Assembly (NCBI GenBank): GCA_030065755.1
Contig: JASJDA010000055.1
Location: 1-46,037 of the forward strand
Direction of reading: 5' to 3'
Source: Prochloraceae cyanobacterium
GTDB lineage: Bacteria; Cyanobacteriota; Cyanobacteriia; Cyanobacteriales; JASJDA01
Length of the DNA: 46,037 nucleotides
This document shows positions 15,393-23,628 of the stretch, piece by piece. The notes under the pieces are model-generated. The model searched no databases. It was given only the letters and a program-made list of their open reading frames with translations, and had not been told where the DNA came from. Numbering within the stretch: position 1 is the first letter of the stretch; the number at the start of each line of letters is the position of its first letter. A program made the translations under genes and the position numbers.

Positions 15393-15494
15393 ATTGCTAC
15401 ATATCTTTCTCCCTTTCTCCCCCTCACCCTCTCCCCCTCTCTCCCCCTCACCCTCTCTCCCCCTCACCCCCTGTAGCAAACATAAAGGAAATTA
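15393..15494. repeat. Polypyrimidine element bounded by TTGCTACAT/CTGTAGCAAA (copy 2, inverted)
   Basis: The inverse of the 14863-14935 element: TTGCTACATAT, an expanded CCCTCACC/CCCTCTCC tract, then TGTAGCAAACATAAAGGAAATT. The outer parts (AATTTCC, TTTGCTACA, ATATGTAGCAAT) match copy 1 in reverse complement, while the internal tract differs in length. Confidence 0.7.
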
Positions 15495-15551
15495 GTATTA
15501 AAATTATTAAGTAGTGTAAATATTTTAAGAAAGAGATCGAGGAAAATATCA

Positions 15552-15950
15552 ATGGTTGCTAAAGTCAATAAGACAGAAGAACAATGGAAGGAACAACTGA
15601 GCCCAGAAGAGTTCCAAGTAACTAGAAAAAAGGGGACAGAAAGAGCTTTCACAGGTAAATACCACGACTATAAAGAAAAAGGAATTTATAAGTGCGTCTG
15701 TTGCGGTAACGAACTATTTAGTTCCGATACCAAATATAATTCTGGCACTGGTTGGCCCAGCTTTTGGCAACCCATTGCTGAAGACAGCGTGAGTTACGAA
15801 GAAGACAATAGCCTATTTATGCGTAGAACAGAAGTATTGTGTGCAGCCTGTGGCGCTCATCTAGGTCACGTATTTAGAGACGGGCCAAAGCCAACAGGTC
15901 AGCGCTATTGCATGAATTCTGTTGCCCTTGTTTTTGAGAAAAAAGAGTGA
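15552..15950 (+). CDS. msrB: Peptide-methionine (R)-S-oxide reductase MsrB
   Basis: Repairs oxidised methionine (R-sulfoxide) in proteins, using thioredoxin as reductant. The 132-residue protein shows the zinc-binding CxxC pairs (Cys48/Cys51 in KCVCCGNELF and Cys97/Cys100 in CAACGAHLGHVF), the substrate-pocket GTGWPSFW motif, and catalytic Cys120 in RYCMNSVAL. Length is normal for the stand-alone MsrB family. It stands alone on the plus strand and is followed by a transposon relic. All required residues are present. Confidence 0.95.
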   Translation: MVAKVNKTEEQWKEQLSPEEFQVTRKKGTERAFTGKYHDYKEKGIYKCVCCGNELFSSDTKYNSGTGWPSFWQPIAEDSVSYEEDNSLFMRRTEVLCAACGAHLGHVFRDGPKPTGQRYCMNSVALVFEKKE

Positions 15951-15956
15951 CCTTCT

Positions 15957-16166
15957 CCCCGACCTGCGCACACTTCGCTTGGACGGGGCTTCATCCCTCG
16001 CGAGATGAGCTTTCCTGGCTCAAAGACTCTTATCTAGCCCACTTTGGTACAAGCGAATGATAATTATTCTCCCAAAGGCACTGACCCCGACAGACCGTCT
16101 CCACAGGCATTTTGTTTTTACTGCACGACTAGTCCACCCGCACAGCAAGAAATTACTTGATTTCTC
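15957..16166 (-). pseudogene. IS200/IS605-type relic: right-end hairpin plus tnpB C-terminal fragment
   Basis: Reading the minus strand, an open stretch from 16166 to the stop at 16020-16022 gives a basic, Cys/Trp-containing tail (AVKTKCLWRRSVGVSAF..., ending LDKSL) resembling the C-terminal tails of cyanobacterial TnpB proteins. It is followed by GGATGAAG and a GC-rich hairpin, CCCCGACC (15957-15964) with GGACGGGG (15981-15988), typical in position and form of an IS605 right end. Upstream the frame is broken by stops, so only a remnant survives. The 15951-16519 gap otherwise holds a degenerate continuation to about 16380 and a pyrimidine tract. Confidence 0.4.
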
Positions 16167-16403
16167 TCATCTTGGAACTGAGAACCTTTTACGCAACAGC
16201 AGATTTTTTCCTGTTACAACCCGTGATTCTGTTGTCAAGGTACAGATGCTATTTTGCTAGCTATGGACTTTCCAGGACTTGACTTCGCGGTTTTTGGATT
16301 CCGCTACTGACCCTTACGTTCTGACACATCTATGCGAACCCTACATCAAAGGTTACAAAGTATTATAGAACGCATTTACTTGCTTCAAAAATAAATTCGC
16401 TCT

Positions 16404-16458
16404 CATCCCCTCTCCCTCTCTCCCCCTCTCCTCACACTCCCCACACTCCCCATCCCCT
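16404..16458. repeat. Polypyrimidine tract
   Basis: CCCTCTCC and CACACTCCC units upstream of the methyltransferase gene, of the same class as the tract next to menA. Confidence 0.75.
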
Positions 16459-16519
16459 ACATTCGTAATATTTCGTAAAATACTTTTAAGTAGAAATATT
16501 TCGATCGCGCCTGCCAATT

Positions 16520-17167
16520 ATGCTGCTACGACCAGAACAACGCAACAAAATAGACCCAACAGAAGACGAAAAATTTTACTCTTTTCCCCGTCTCGTCACC
16601 CACGTAGATGAATCTTTTATCGACCAACTGACAGAACTCTATCGCGAAAAACTCAAACCCAACACCCGCATTTTGGATCTAATGAGTAGCTGGGTGTCCC
16701 ACCTTCCAGAAGAGATAGAATTTGCGCACGTTGAAGGACACGGGATGAATGAAGAGGAACTAAAAAAAAATCCTCGACTCGATCGATACTTCGTGCAAAA
16801 TTTGAATAAAGATCCTAAGTTACCTCTGCTAGATAAGGATTTTGACGCAGTTTTAATTACTGTTTCCATTCAATACTTACAATATCCCGAAGGGGTGTTT
16901 AGTGAAATCCATCGAATTCTCAAACCTGGGGGTGTTGCGATCGTGAGTTTTTCTAACCGAATGTTTTATCAAAAGGCGATCGCTGCTTGGAGAGACAGTT
17001 CGGAAATGGGTCGAGTGGGACTGGTAAAAGCTTATTTTAAATCTGTACCTGGTTTTAGCCAACCAGAAGTAATTGCACGCAAGTCAACAACAGTTCCTAG
17101 TTTCTTGCAAATGCTAGGTGTTGGCGGTGCCGATCCTTTTTATGCAGTTTGTGCTAGTCGATCGTAA
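16520..17167 (+). CDS. SAM-dependent methyltransferase, type 11
   Basis: A 215-residue class I methyltransferase-like protein. The glycine-rich motif I is diverged (RILDLMSSWVSHLPE, about residues 49-63). The later motifs are clear: an acidic strand (KDFDAVLITVSIQYL) and the post-motif RILKPGGVAIVSFSNRMF. The substrate is unknown. Related cyanobacterial proteins are annotated only as methyltransferase-domain proteins, and the weak motif I leaves activity uncertain. It is monocistronic, followed by an inverted-repeat element. Confidence 0.75.
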   Translation: MLLRPEQRNKIDPTEDEKFYSFPRLVTHVDESFIDQLTELYREKLKPNTRILDLMSSWVSHLPEEIEFAHVEGHGMNEEELKKNPRLDRYFVQNLNKDPKLPLLDKDFDAVLITVSIQYLQYPEGVFSEIHRILKPGGVAIVSFSNRMFYQKAIAAWRDSSEMGRVGLVKAYFKSVPGFSQPEVIARKSTTVPSFLQMLGVGGADPFYAVCASRS

Positions 17168-17204
17168 TTGAACGTAACCCAACTAATTTTAAGAACCAGT
17201 TTTA

Positions 17205-17386
17205 AGAAATTAAGGGGAACAGGGAACAGGGAATAGGGAACAGTGAATTGTTTAGAGGAGGATTTAGACCTCCCCCTTTCCCCATTCCGTCTTAAAAAAC
17301 GAGGCTTCAAAACAAGGCATAAGGGAAAAGGTATTTTCTGTTCCCCGTTCCCTGTTCCCTGTTCCCTTCTAGGCTTTCACCAAGGT
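17205..17386. repeat. ~180-bp palindromic dispersed repeat, copy 1
   Basis: GGGAACAGGGAACAGGGAA at the left and TTCCCTGTTCCCTGTTCCC at the right enclose a core with GTGAATTGTTTA, a GGAGG-ATTTAGA-CCTCC hairpin, CCATTCCGTCTTAAAAAACG and GGCATAAGGGAAAAGGT. The same core occurs reversed at 39488-39671. It has the size and palindromic form of a MITE-like non-coding element. No gene lies between 17168 and 17443. Confidence 0.85.
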
Positions 17387-17443
17387 GACAATTAATAATA
17401 GATAGCTGATAATTAGTAATTGACGAGTCAAATTCAATTAGTA

Positions 17444-18223
17444 ATGGATATAAATATTCTTAGAGTCTGGTCGATCGCCAAAAATGGATTCAGAGAAGTT
17501 ATTCGCGATCGCATCCTTTATTTTATCGGCTTTTTTGTTCTCTTGCAATTATTTGCCCTGAGATTTTTACCTGAAATTTCTGTCAGTACCCAAGACAAAA
17601 TTTTATTAGATTTAGGGCTAGGGGCAATTGAAATTTTAGCAGCAATCGTTGCTATTTTTGTGGGTACTGGACTAATTAACAAAGAAATTGAAAAGCGAAC
17701 CGTCTTAGTTTTGATACCCAAACCTATAAGTCGTGCTGAATTAATTATTGGCAAACACTTAGGATTGTCTGCTGTTTTGGTGGTAATGGTCGCTCTAATG
17801 TCAGCAATTTATCTAGTGCTTCTGAGTTGGTCGGGAATTTCTTATCCTTTAAATAGCATACTAATTTCTTTAGTTTACCTGTTAATTGAACTAGCCTTAC
17901 TTATTGCCGTAGCAATTTTATTCGGTGTTTTTACTAGCTCTATCCTAGCCACTCTACTTAGTTTTGGTATTTATTTAATGGGAAATGCTAGTAGTGAGTT
18001 GGTGAAATTGGGGAAAATAGCCAAAAATGAGAGTGTAGAATTTTTAGCTCAAGTTATTTATCTCGTTTTACCAGATTTATCCCGATTTAATCTCAAAAAT
18101 GATGCTGTTTACGCCTCTTTACCCGATCTTTCTCAACTTTTAGGTAATGCTTTCTATGGCTTACTTTACACTGCATTGCTTTTAACAATCTCGATTGCAG
18201 TATTCTCGCGACGTGAATTTTAA
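17444..18223 (+). CDS. ABC-2 type transporter permease
   Basis: A 259-residue membrane protein with six predicted helices, an N-terminal amphipathic segment before the first helix (NGFREVIRDRILYFIGFF), a cytoplasmic loop with KEIEKRTVLVLIPKPISR, and the C-terminal SIAVFSRREF. This matches permeases of the ABC-2 superfamily of export or maintenance systems. The ATPase partner is not in the window. ATG 17444 is preferred over an in-frame TTG at 17420, because the conserved amphipathic start begins right after it. Substrate unknown. Confidence 0.78.
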   Translation: MDINILRVWSIAKNGFREVIRDRILYFIGFFVLLQLFALRFLPEISVSTQDKILLDLGLGAIEILAAIVAIFVGTGLINKEIEKRTVLVLIPKPISRAELIIGKHLGLSAVLVVMVALMSAIYLVLLSWSGISYPLNSILISLVYLLIELALLIAVAILFGVFTSSILATLLSFGIYLMGNASSELVKLGKIAKNESVEFLAQVIYLVLPDLSRFNLKNDAVYASLPDLSQLLGNAFYGLLYTALLLTISIAVFSRREF

Positions 18224-18428
18224 AGTGTAGATAAATTTGGAGATATAGTAAGCAGTAGCACAGTTTCTCTGGGAAAACCTTGGTATCATAGATAACATAA
18301 TCTTACTAAATTACATATTTTCTAGCAAAACTCAGCCACAGAACATTTTCATCTGGGTATCTACTAGCTAGGATATTACTTAGACAAATAATTAAAAAAT
18401 TATTTTCTTTTTTACCAGAGACCTGTTC

Positions 18429-20150
18429 ATGTTGTATCGCTCTGGAGAGATGCTAAAGTCGCAACTAAACCCCAAACCACTTACTGCTATAAATCTGTTG
18501 TTCGTAGCAGATATAGGTACTGATGTCAATCTAATTATGGAAAGTTTACAGAAAAATCAGATTGACTTTAACTACAAACAAATCGTTATAATCACAGATA
18601 CAGAAGATCTATCTTCGATCGAAAATAATGCCTACGATGCGGTGGTATTGTATAGTATGGAAGAGCAAAAATCAAGTGGAAAAGACAAATTATTAAACAT
18701 ACGACAATGGTTGCATCAATCTAAACCGGAGAGGGCACCTTTAATAGTGATTGTCTCAGGGTCATCGGTACGAGAAGATTTTTTTGATTGCGAAAAAAAA
18801 AGCCTAACTAACTGTGTATTTACTAATAACATAATGAGTTTACCAGAGATTCTCAAAGAATCTTTACTCAGCAGTTATAAGGACTCAAAAAAACAGAAGC
18901 CTAAATTGACTAAGAGAAGAGAAAATAAACCAAGCGATCGACTAGTACATCAGATTAGCAAACTTATTAATTCCGATATAGAACCTGAGGAAATATTACA
19001 AGAAATTTTAACTACAGTAGGAGAAAGCTTTCAGGTTGACAGAATAATTCTCGATCGCAAAGATAGAGGAAAAATAGAAGTAGAGAAAGAGTGGCAAAAT
19101 AGAGAGAGAATTAGTTCCCTAATCGAGTCGTTAACTGGGAGTGAAGAAGAATTAATAGAGTATAGTTATAATAAACAAAAAAATGAAATTGACAAGCAAA
19201 TTAAAGCACAATATCTAAAGATAGCCCCTCGAAAAAATAACCAGAATATTAAAGATTTGCAGTTTCATTCTGTATTGAGCGTGCCAATTTTTGTTAAGAA
19301 ACTTGTCGAACAACAAAAATACTGTGGGACCTTAACATTACAGACAATAAGTGAAGATAAAAATTTTAGCTCAGAAGACATTAATATTTTAGAAACTATC
19401 GCCGAGCAAATTGCGATCGTCCTTTATCTCAGAGAACAAGAAAAAGAGCAAAAAAATGCCGAAATATCTAACCAGAATAAAACTGAATTTATCGCTCATA
19501 TAAGCCACGAATTGAGAAATCCCCTAACAGCGATCTTAGGTTTTGCTCGTATGTTGAGCGAAGAAATATATGGTTCTCTCAACGTCAAACAGGTGCAATA
19601 TATCAACGCTATTTCTGACTCTGGAAAGCATCTATTAGACTTAGTTAACGATCTTTTGGATCTTTCAAAAATTGAGGCAGAAAAAGAGGAACTATATTTA
19701 GAAACAGTACCAGTGTACGACATATGTTTAGCATCTATTGCCATAGTGCAGGAGCGAGCAAAAGAACAAGGACTAGAATTAAACTTGGAGATAGATTCTC
19801 AAGTTAGTTTTTGTTTAGCCGACCAGCGACGCTTAAAGCAAATTTTGGTAAATTTACTTTCCAACGCTGTAAAATTTACCGAAGTAGGCTCTGTTACTCT
19901 CAAAGTACAACAAAATACCAAATCAATTGAGTTTTGCGTAATTGATACTGGCATTGGTATTAGTCAAAGTAATATCAATAAAGTCTTTGAACCCTTCACT
20001 CAGATTAAAAATCATCTAAGTCAAAAACATAAAGGTACCGGTTTAGGTTTACCCTTGTCTCGCGATTTAGCAAGACTTCACGGAGGGGATATTATTGTTA
20101 CTTCTCAAAAAGGGGAAGGTAGTTGTTTTACCCTTAGTTTACCGATGTGA
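18429..20150 (+). CDS. Sensor histidine kinase with degenerate receiver-like and GAF domains
   Basis: A 573-residue soluble kinase. Residues ~20-150 look like a divergent receiver or sensor fold without an obvious phospho-acceptor site. Residues ~175-335 are a GAF domain (VHQISKLINSDIEPEEILQ to ETIAEQIAIVLYLREQEKE) with no evident bilin-binding cysteine motif, so the ligand is unknown. The transmitter follows: HisKA box ISHELRNPLTAILGF with His360, N box LVNLLSNAVKFTE, G1 DTGIGIS and G2 GTGLGLPLSRD. It should autophosphorylate and pass phosphate to a separate regulator; none is adjacent. There is no transmembrane segment. Confidence 0.9.
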   Translation: MLYRSGEMLKSQLNPKPLTAINLLFVADIGTDVNLIMESLQKNQIDFNYKQIVIITDTEDLSSIENNAYDAVVLYSMEEQKSSGKDKLLNIRQWLHQSKPERAPLIVIVSGSSVREDFFDCEKKSLTNCVFTNNIMSLPEILKESLLSSYKDSKKQKPKLTKRRENKPSDRLVHQISKLINSDIEPEEILQEILTTVGESFQVDRIILDRKDRGKIEVEKEWQNRERISSLIESLTGSEEELIEYSYNKQKNEIDKQIKAQYLKIAPRKNNQNIKDLQFHSVLSVPIFVKKLVEQQKYCGTLTLQTISEDKNFSSEDINILETIAEQIAIVLYLREQEKEQKNAEISNQNKTEFIAHISHELRNPLTAILGFARMLSEEIYGSLNVKQVQYINAISDSGKHLLDLVNDLLDLSKIEAEKEELYLETVPVYDICLASIAIVQERAKEQGLELNLEIDSQVSFCLADQRRLKQILVNLLSNAVKFTEVGSVTLKVQQNTKSIEFCVIDTGIGISQSNINKVFEPFTQIKNHLSQKHKGTGLGLPLSRDLARLHGGDIIVTSQKGEGSCFTLSLPM

Positions 20151-20176
20151 ACAACCCTGCCAATAGACGGACATAA

Positions 20177-21535
20177 TTAAAATTGAGCGCGAAACTCCTC
20201 CACAACTCGGTTAAGTCCTACTGAATTAGAAGCTTTAAATAACAAGCGATCGCCAGATCTTACTGTCTCCTTTAATCTTTTGACTAATTCGGCGCGATCG
20301 CGAAAACACTCACTTGCAACTCCAGCCGCACCAACAACCATCGCCTCAGTTTCTGCTTCGTCTACTAAAACAAATAGAAGATCCATACCTAATTCCTGAA
20401 CCGTTTCTCCTACTTGTCGATGTAATTGAGACGAGTTAGCTCCTAACTCCTTCATTGTTCCTAAAACAGCGATATGACGTAACCCAGAAGTCTCTTTGAG
20501 CAAGTGTAGTGCTGCGATCGTCGATTCTAAACCAGCATTGTAGGTTTCGTCAAGAATTACTATATCGTTAGGTAGTTGGTAGCGCTGCGATCGCCCCTCT
20601 GGTAAACTAACAGACAAACCTTTTTTCAGTGTTGTCAAATCCAACCCCAACACTTTTCCCACTGCTAAAGCTGCTAAATAATTCGAGGCATTGTGACGAC
20701 CAGGTATGGGTAAAGGGAGATCGATTCCTTCTACTCTCAGAGTTTGTCCCTCTTGGTATTCTCCAGAGATATCTCCTGCTTCCAAACCGTAAGTTACAGT
20801 TTTACCGTGCCATACTCTCGAAGCAGTTTCTATTAACCGTCGATCGTCCCCATTTAAAATTGCTATGCTAGAAAAAGGCATTTGAGCTAATAGTTCGCAT
20901 TTAGCTTCAGCGATCGCTTCTACCGACCCCAATCTTCCAATATGAGCAGTACCCACATTAGTTATTACGCCAATAGTCGGACGTGCGATCTGGGTTAAGA
21001 GAGCGATTTCTCCTCGCGCGCGCATTGCCATTTCAACGACAGCGTATTTGTGTTGAGCTTGCAAACCCAAAATAGTTTTAGGTACGCCAATTTCATTATT
21101 ATAATTTGCCTCAGTTTTGAGTACCGTCCCTCTGGTTTTCAAAACAGCAGCAATTAATTCTTTAGTAGTTGTTTTGCCAACCGAACCAGTAATACCGATA
21201 ATGGGAATAGAGAATTTATCTCGCCACCATCTAGCAATTTTCTGATAAGCTTCTAGGGTATTTTCCACGATAAATTGTGGAATATACTCGGGTATATTAA
21301 CCGATACTTTTCGGGAAGTAATTAAAGCTACCGCGCCAATTTTTACCGCATTTTCCACAAACTCATGTCCGTCAAATTTCTGTCCGACCAAAGCAACAAA
21401 TACGTCACCTTGTTTGAGATTGCGGGTGTCAGTAGTGATTCCAGATGCTATTTGATCCCCTGCATCACTTGAGAAGTTGACAGCAATTCCACCGATAATT
21501 TTAGTTAATTGAGCCAATTCAATCTGAAAAGACAT
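20177..21535 (-). CDS. murF: MurF, UDP-MurNAc-tripeptide--D-Ala-D-Ala ligase
   Basis: Cytoplasmic ATP-dependent ligase that adds D-Ala-D-Ala to UDP-N-acetylmuramoyl-tripeptide, the last cytoplasmic step of the peptidoglycan precursor. The 452-residue protein has an N-terminal substrate-binding domain (TDTRNLKQGDVFVALVGQKFDGHEF), the ATP-binding loop GITGSVGKTTTKE, the central-domain motif EANYNNEIGVP, EMAMRARGEI, NVGTAHIGRLGS and the C-terminal DETYNAG motif. All expected Mur-ligase motifs are intact and the length is normal. It is convergent with the histidine kinase gene, with a 26-bp gap. Confidence 0.96.
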   Translation of the reverse strand: MSFQIELAQLTKIIGGIAVNFSSDAGDQIASGITTDTRNLKQGDVFVALVGQKFDGHEFVENAVKIGAVALITSRKVSVNIPEYIPQFIVENTLEAYQKIARWWRDKFSIPIIGITGSVGKTTTKELIAAVLKTRGTVLKTEANYNNEIGVPKTILGLQAQHKYAVVEMAMRARGEIALLTQIARPTIGVITNVGTAHIGRLGSVEAIAEAKCELLAQMPFSSIAILNGDDRRLIETASRVWHGKTVTYGLEAGDISGEYQEGQTLRVEGIDLPLPIPGRHNASNYLAALAVGKVLGLDLTTLKKGLSVSLPEGRSQRYQLPNDIVILDETYNAGLESTIAALHLLKETSGLRHIAVLGTMKELGANSSQLHRQVGETVQELGMDLLFVLVDEAETEAMVVGAAGVASECFRDRAELVKRLKETVRSGDRLLFKASNSVGLNRVVEEFRAQF

Positions 21536-21883
21536 ATAAATTACATTCAGAATTTATTGAATCTTCGTTTATTTTCCTGTTTATCGAACTAGAGCGAACA
21601 TTAATATAAAGTCTTCAGGCATTAAAATTGAAAAACAATTTACACAAACATTACAATCTACAGGTTAGGTTACAATATAATATAAATAACAATAAATAGC
21701 ACAAAATCAAATAAAGGCTCTTTAGCAGTAACGACAAACATAAGGCAAGTAAAAGCTTGTCCTATTTAGTATTTTGAAAAGAGTCGGTGAGTTGAAAAGA
21801 TCGGTGAGTAAAAAAAACTCATAGAGGGGTTACGTGAAAAATCTATACAACTTCTTGAAAATAAAATCGGAAGACTAACGACA
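21536..21883. other. AT-rich intergenic region with an 18/17-bp tandem duplication
   Basis: Between murF and the next plus-strand gene the only clear structure is a tandem duplication: TGAAAAGAGTCGGTGAGT (21775-21792) followed directly by TGAAAAGATCGGTGAGT (21793-21809). A TATAAT-like run occurs near 21676. Promoters for both divergent genes should be here, but I cannot fix them. Confidence 0.45.
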
Positions 21884-23161
21884 GTGAGAGTAAAGAACAT
21901 AACATACTCCAGCATTGAAGACACCAGCCAGCAAGAGCAAATAATATACGATCGACTACTCTACTGGGTGCAAAACAAAACAGCCGATCGTTTCATTCAT
22001 GACTTTCGCTGTTTATTCATAGAAGCAAAAGGATACGAAGATAAAGAGGTTCGCTTAGCATTAGACAAAATTGTAAACGCTAAGGGAGCAGAAGAAAATT
22101 TTAACTTTTTTTTCAACCGTTGCTGTCACATCCCGATCAATCATTGGCAAATGCAGCCTCAACTGCAAACTGCTATTAGAGACTTACTAGACCAATTTAA
22201 CTATCTTTTACCCCCTGAAAGTGTATACTCTCGTACCTCAAAGCGTTTGCGTCGGTTGGTAAAAAATTTCAGCAAGAGCGAGCAATTTTTAAAATTGCAA
22301 CGTTTAGCAGTAGTTATCGACGAAAAAAATAGTAACTCCAAGCTCGTAGGAAATCTGATTACCCGCTATCCTTACCTTTACGAGCACTGTCTTCTCAGTG
22401 AAGACAGCAGTTATGGAGCCAAAAAAGCCATACAACAAATACAAGCTGAACATCAACATCAATTCGAGCTTGACCTTTCTAAGTACGTTATTCATCAATT
22501 GCAATTAGCAAGAAAGCTTCGCGATCGCCAACTATCCCCAGAAGAAGCGCGAATCATAAAATCGGTGAAAAATCCCACACTATTGACCGAACCCGAATTA
22601 GGTTCAGCGCTCAAACAATTTATTGGTAAAGTCGAACGCGGCTACACCTACGGAGAGCTATCACAAAGCTTTCTTAACTATAATAAGCAGGTGCCTTCGT
22701 ATAAATCTTTCAAAAACAATTTATACGAATATCTGATCTCGTCAATTGACGGCAAATACGGAAAACATCAGTTTAATGAAAAACTGTATAAAAAGCTACA
22801 AGCAACTTTGTCTCAATGCGACGCTCAGCAACTTAACGAGGGTCTAGTCGTACGTACTGGTTCCCAGTTAATGAAATTTTTAGTAGTCGAAAGCAACACT
22901 TGCCCCAATCACTACGTGTTTGTGGATCTAATTACTAATCTAGGAGCAACTCAGACCGTTGGTTTGCTATTGAAATTAGCACTTATATGCCGCAAACTAA
23001 AACCTTACTTAGAGAAAAGATTCTCAATCCTATTCAGTCATTACGAACCAGTTGCCAAAGAAGGAGTTCCCTGGTTGATTAGATCCTTAGAAAATCTAAA
23101 TATTGCCTTTAGTATTTACTTTGGCAAAGTAGACTTATCTTGTTTGAAACAAATAATGTAA
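21884..23161 (+). CDS. Conserved cyanobacterial protein, unknown function
   Basis: A 425-residue soluble, mostly helical protein with no signal peptide. It has a GTG start (MRVKNITYSSIEDTS...). Visible features are an acidic N-terminus, a Cys pair in NFFFNRCCHIP, an Arg/Lys-rich central part (TSKRLRRLVKNFSKSEQF) and a C-terminal half with hydrophobic helices (TQTVGLLLKLALICRKLKPYLEKRFSILFSHY). Codon use matches its neighbours. I cannot assign a family. The overall pattern, long alpha-helical with regular Leu spacing, resembles a scaffold or repeat-helical protein rather than an enzyme. It is 66 bp upstream of a small secreted coiled-coil protein and may be co-transcribed with it. Confidence 0.7.
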   Translation: MRVKNITYSSIEDTSQQEQIIYDRLLYWVQNKTADRFIHDFRCLFIEAKGYEDKEVRLALDKIVNAKGAEENFNFFFNRCCHIPINHWQMQPQLQTAIRDLLDQFNYLLPPESVYSRTSKRLRRLVKNFSKSEQFLKLQRLAVVIDEKNSNSKLVGNLITRYPYLYEHCLLSEDSSYGAKKAIQQIQAEHQHQFELDLSKYVIHQLQLARKLRDRQLSPEEARIIKSVKNPTLLTEPELGSALKQFIGKVERGYTYGELSQSFLNYNKQVPSYKSFKNNLYEYLISSIDGKYGKHQFNEKLYKKLQATLSQCDAQQLNEGLVVRTGSQLMKFLVVESNTCPNHYVFVDLITNLGATQTVGLLLKLALICRKLKPYLEKRFSILFSHYEPVAKEGVPWLIRSLENLNIAFSIYFGKVDLSCLKQIM

Positions 23162-23227
23162 TCTACCTTTGGCAAAAGTAGCGCTGGTAGAAGTAGCTAG
23201 CCTTTAGCTTCTGCTTGAGAATATATT

Positions 23228-23599
23228 ATGCGGCGACTAATAATTAAGCTCTCTCTTGTTTTGCTTCTATCATTGGCAATTACTGCAGTCATTGAGATTA
23301 GTCATGCTCAAAAGGTTTCAGCCCAATCAATAAGTTCCCTCAATTCTGACGTTAACAGACTCAGAAACAGAGTCAATCGACTCGAAAGTACTGTACGCAG
23401 TCTGAGTCAGTCAGTTAATCGCTCGACCAACCAATCCACTCAATCGACCCCTCTGAGAATTACGGAAAGACCAACTGGTATCGAACCTTCCGACGAGATG
23501 TTTAAACGTTTGGCTACTTTAGTAATTGAAGTCAAACAGCAAGTTCAAGAGATGGATAAGCGGCTGCAAAGAATTGAAAATATAGTGATTAATCGATAA
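23228..23599 (+). CDS. Small exported coiled-coil protein, unknown function
   Basis: A 123-residue protein with a signal sequence: MRRLIIKL, a Leu-rich core (SLVLLLSLAITAVIEIS), then an AxA-type site (VSAQS). It is followed by a heptad-patterned coiled coil (SLNSDVNRLRNRVNRLESTVRSLSQSV), a Ser/Thr/Gln linker and a second short coiled coil (VKQQVQEMDKRLQRIENIV). It is probably periplasmic or envelope-associated and oligomeric. It lies convergent to the histidine kinase gene at 23629. Confidence 0.75.
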   Translation: MRRLIIKLSLVLLLSLAITAVIEISHAQKVSAQSISSLNSDVNRLRNRVNRLESTVRSLSQSVNRSTNQSTQSTPLRITERPTGIEPSDEMFKRLATLVIEVKQQVQEMDKRLQRIENIVINR

Positions 23600-23628
23600 T
23601 TATTTGTTATCTGTACGAATAATCAATT

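Noticed and set aside
15303-15479. Longer N-terminus for the 116-aa membrane protein
   Set aside because: The extension reads as Gly/Glu/Arg repeats from the polypyrimidine tract; the internal ATG 15302 begins the protein-like part.
12035-15552. DGR reverse transcriptase or template repeat next to the caspase/FGE gene
   Set aside because: No frame with reverse-transcriptase motifs and no second adenine-rich copy of the variable region is visible here; if they exist they lie elsewhere.
16057-16260. Plus-strand 67-codon frame
   Set aside because: It lies antisense to the tnpB-like relic and has no ribosome-binding site.
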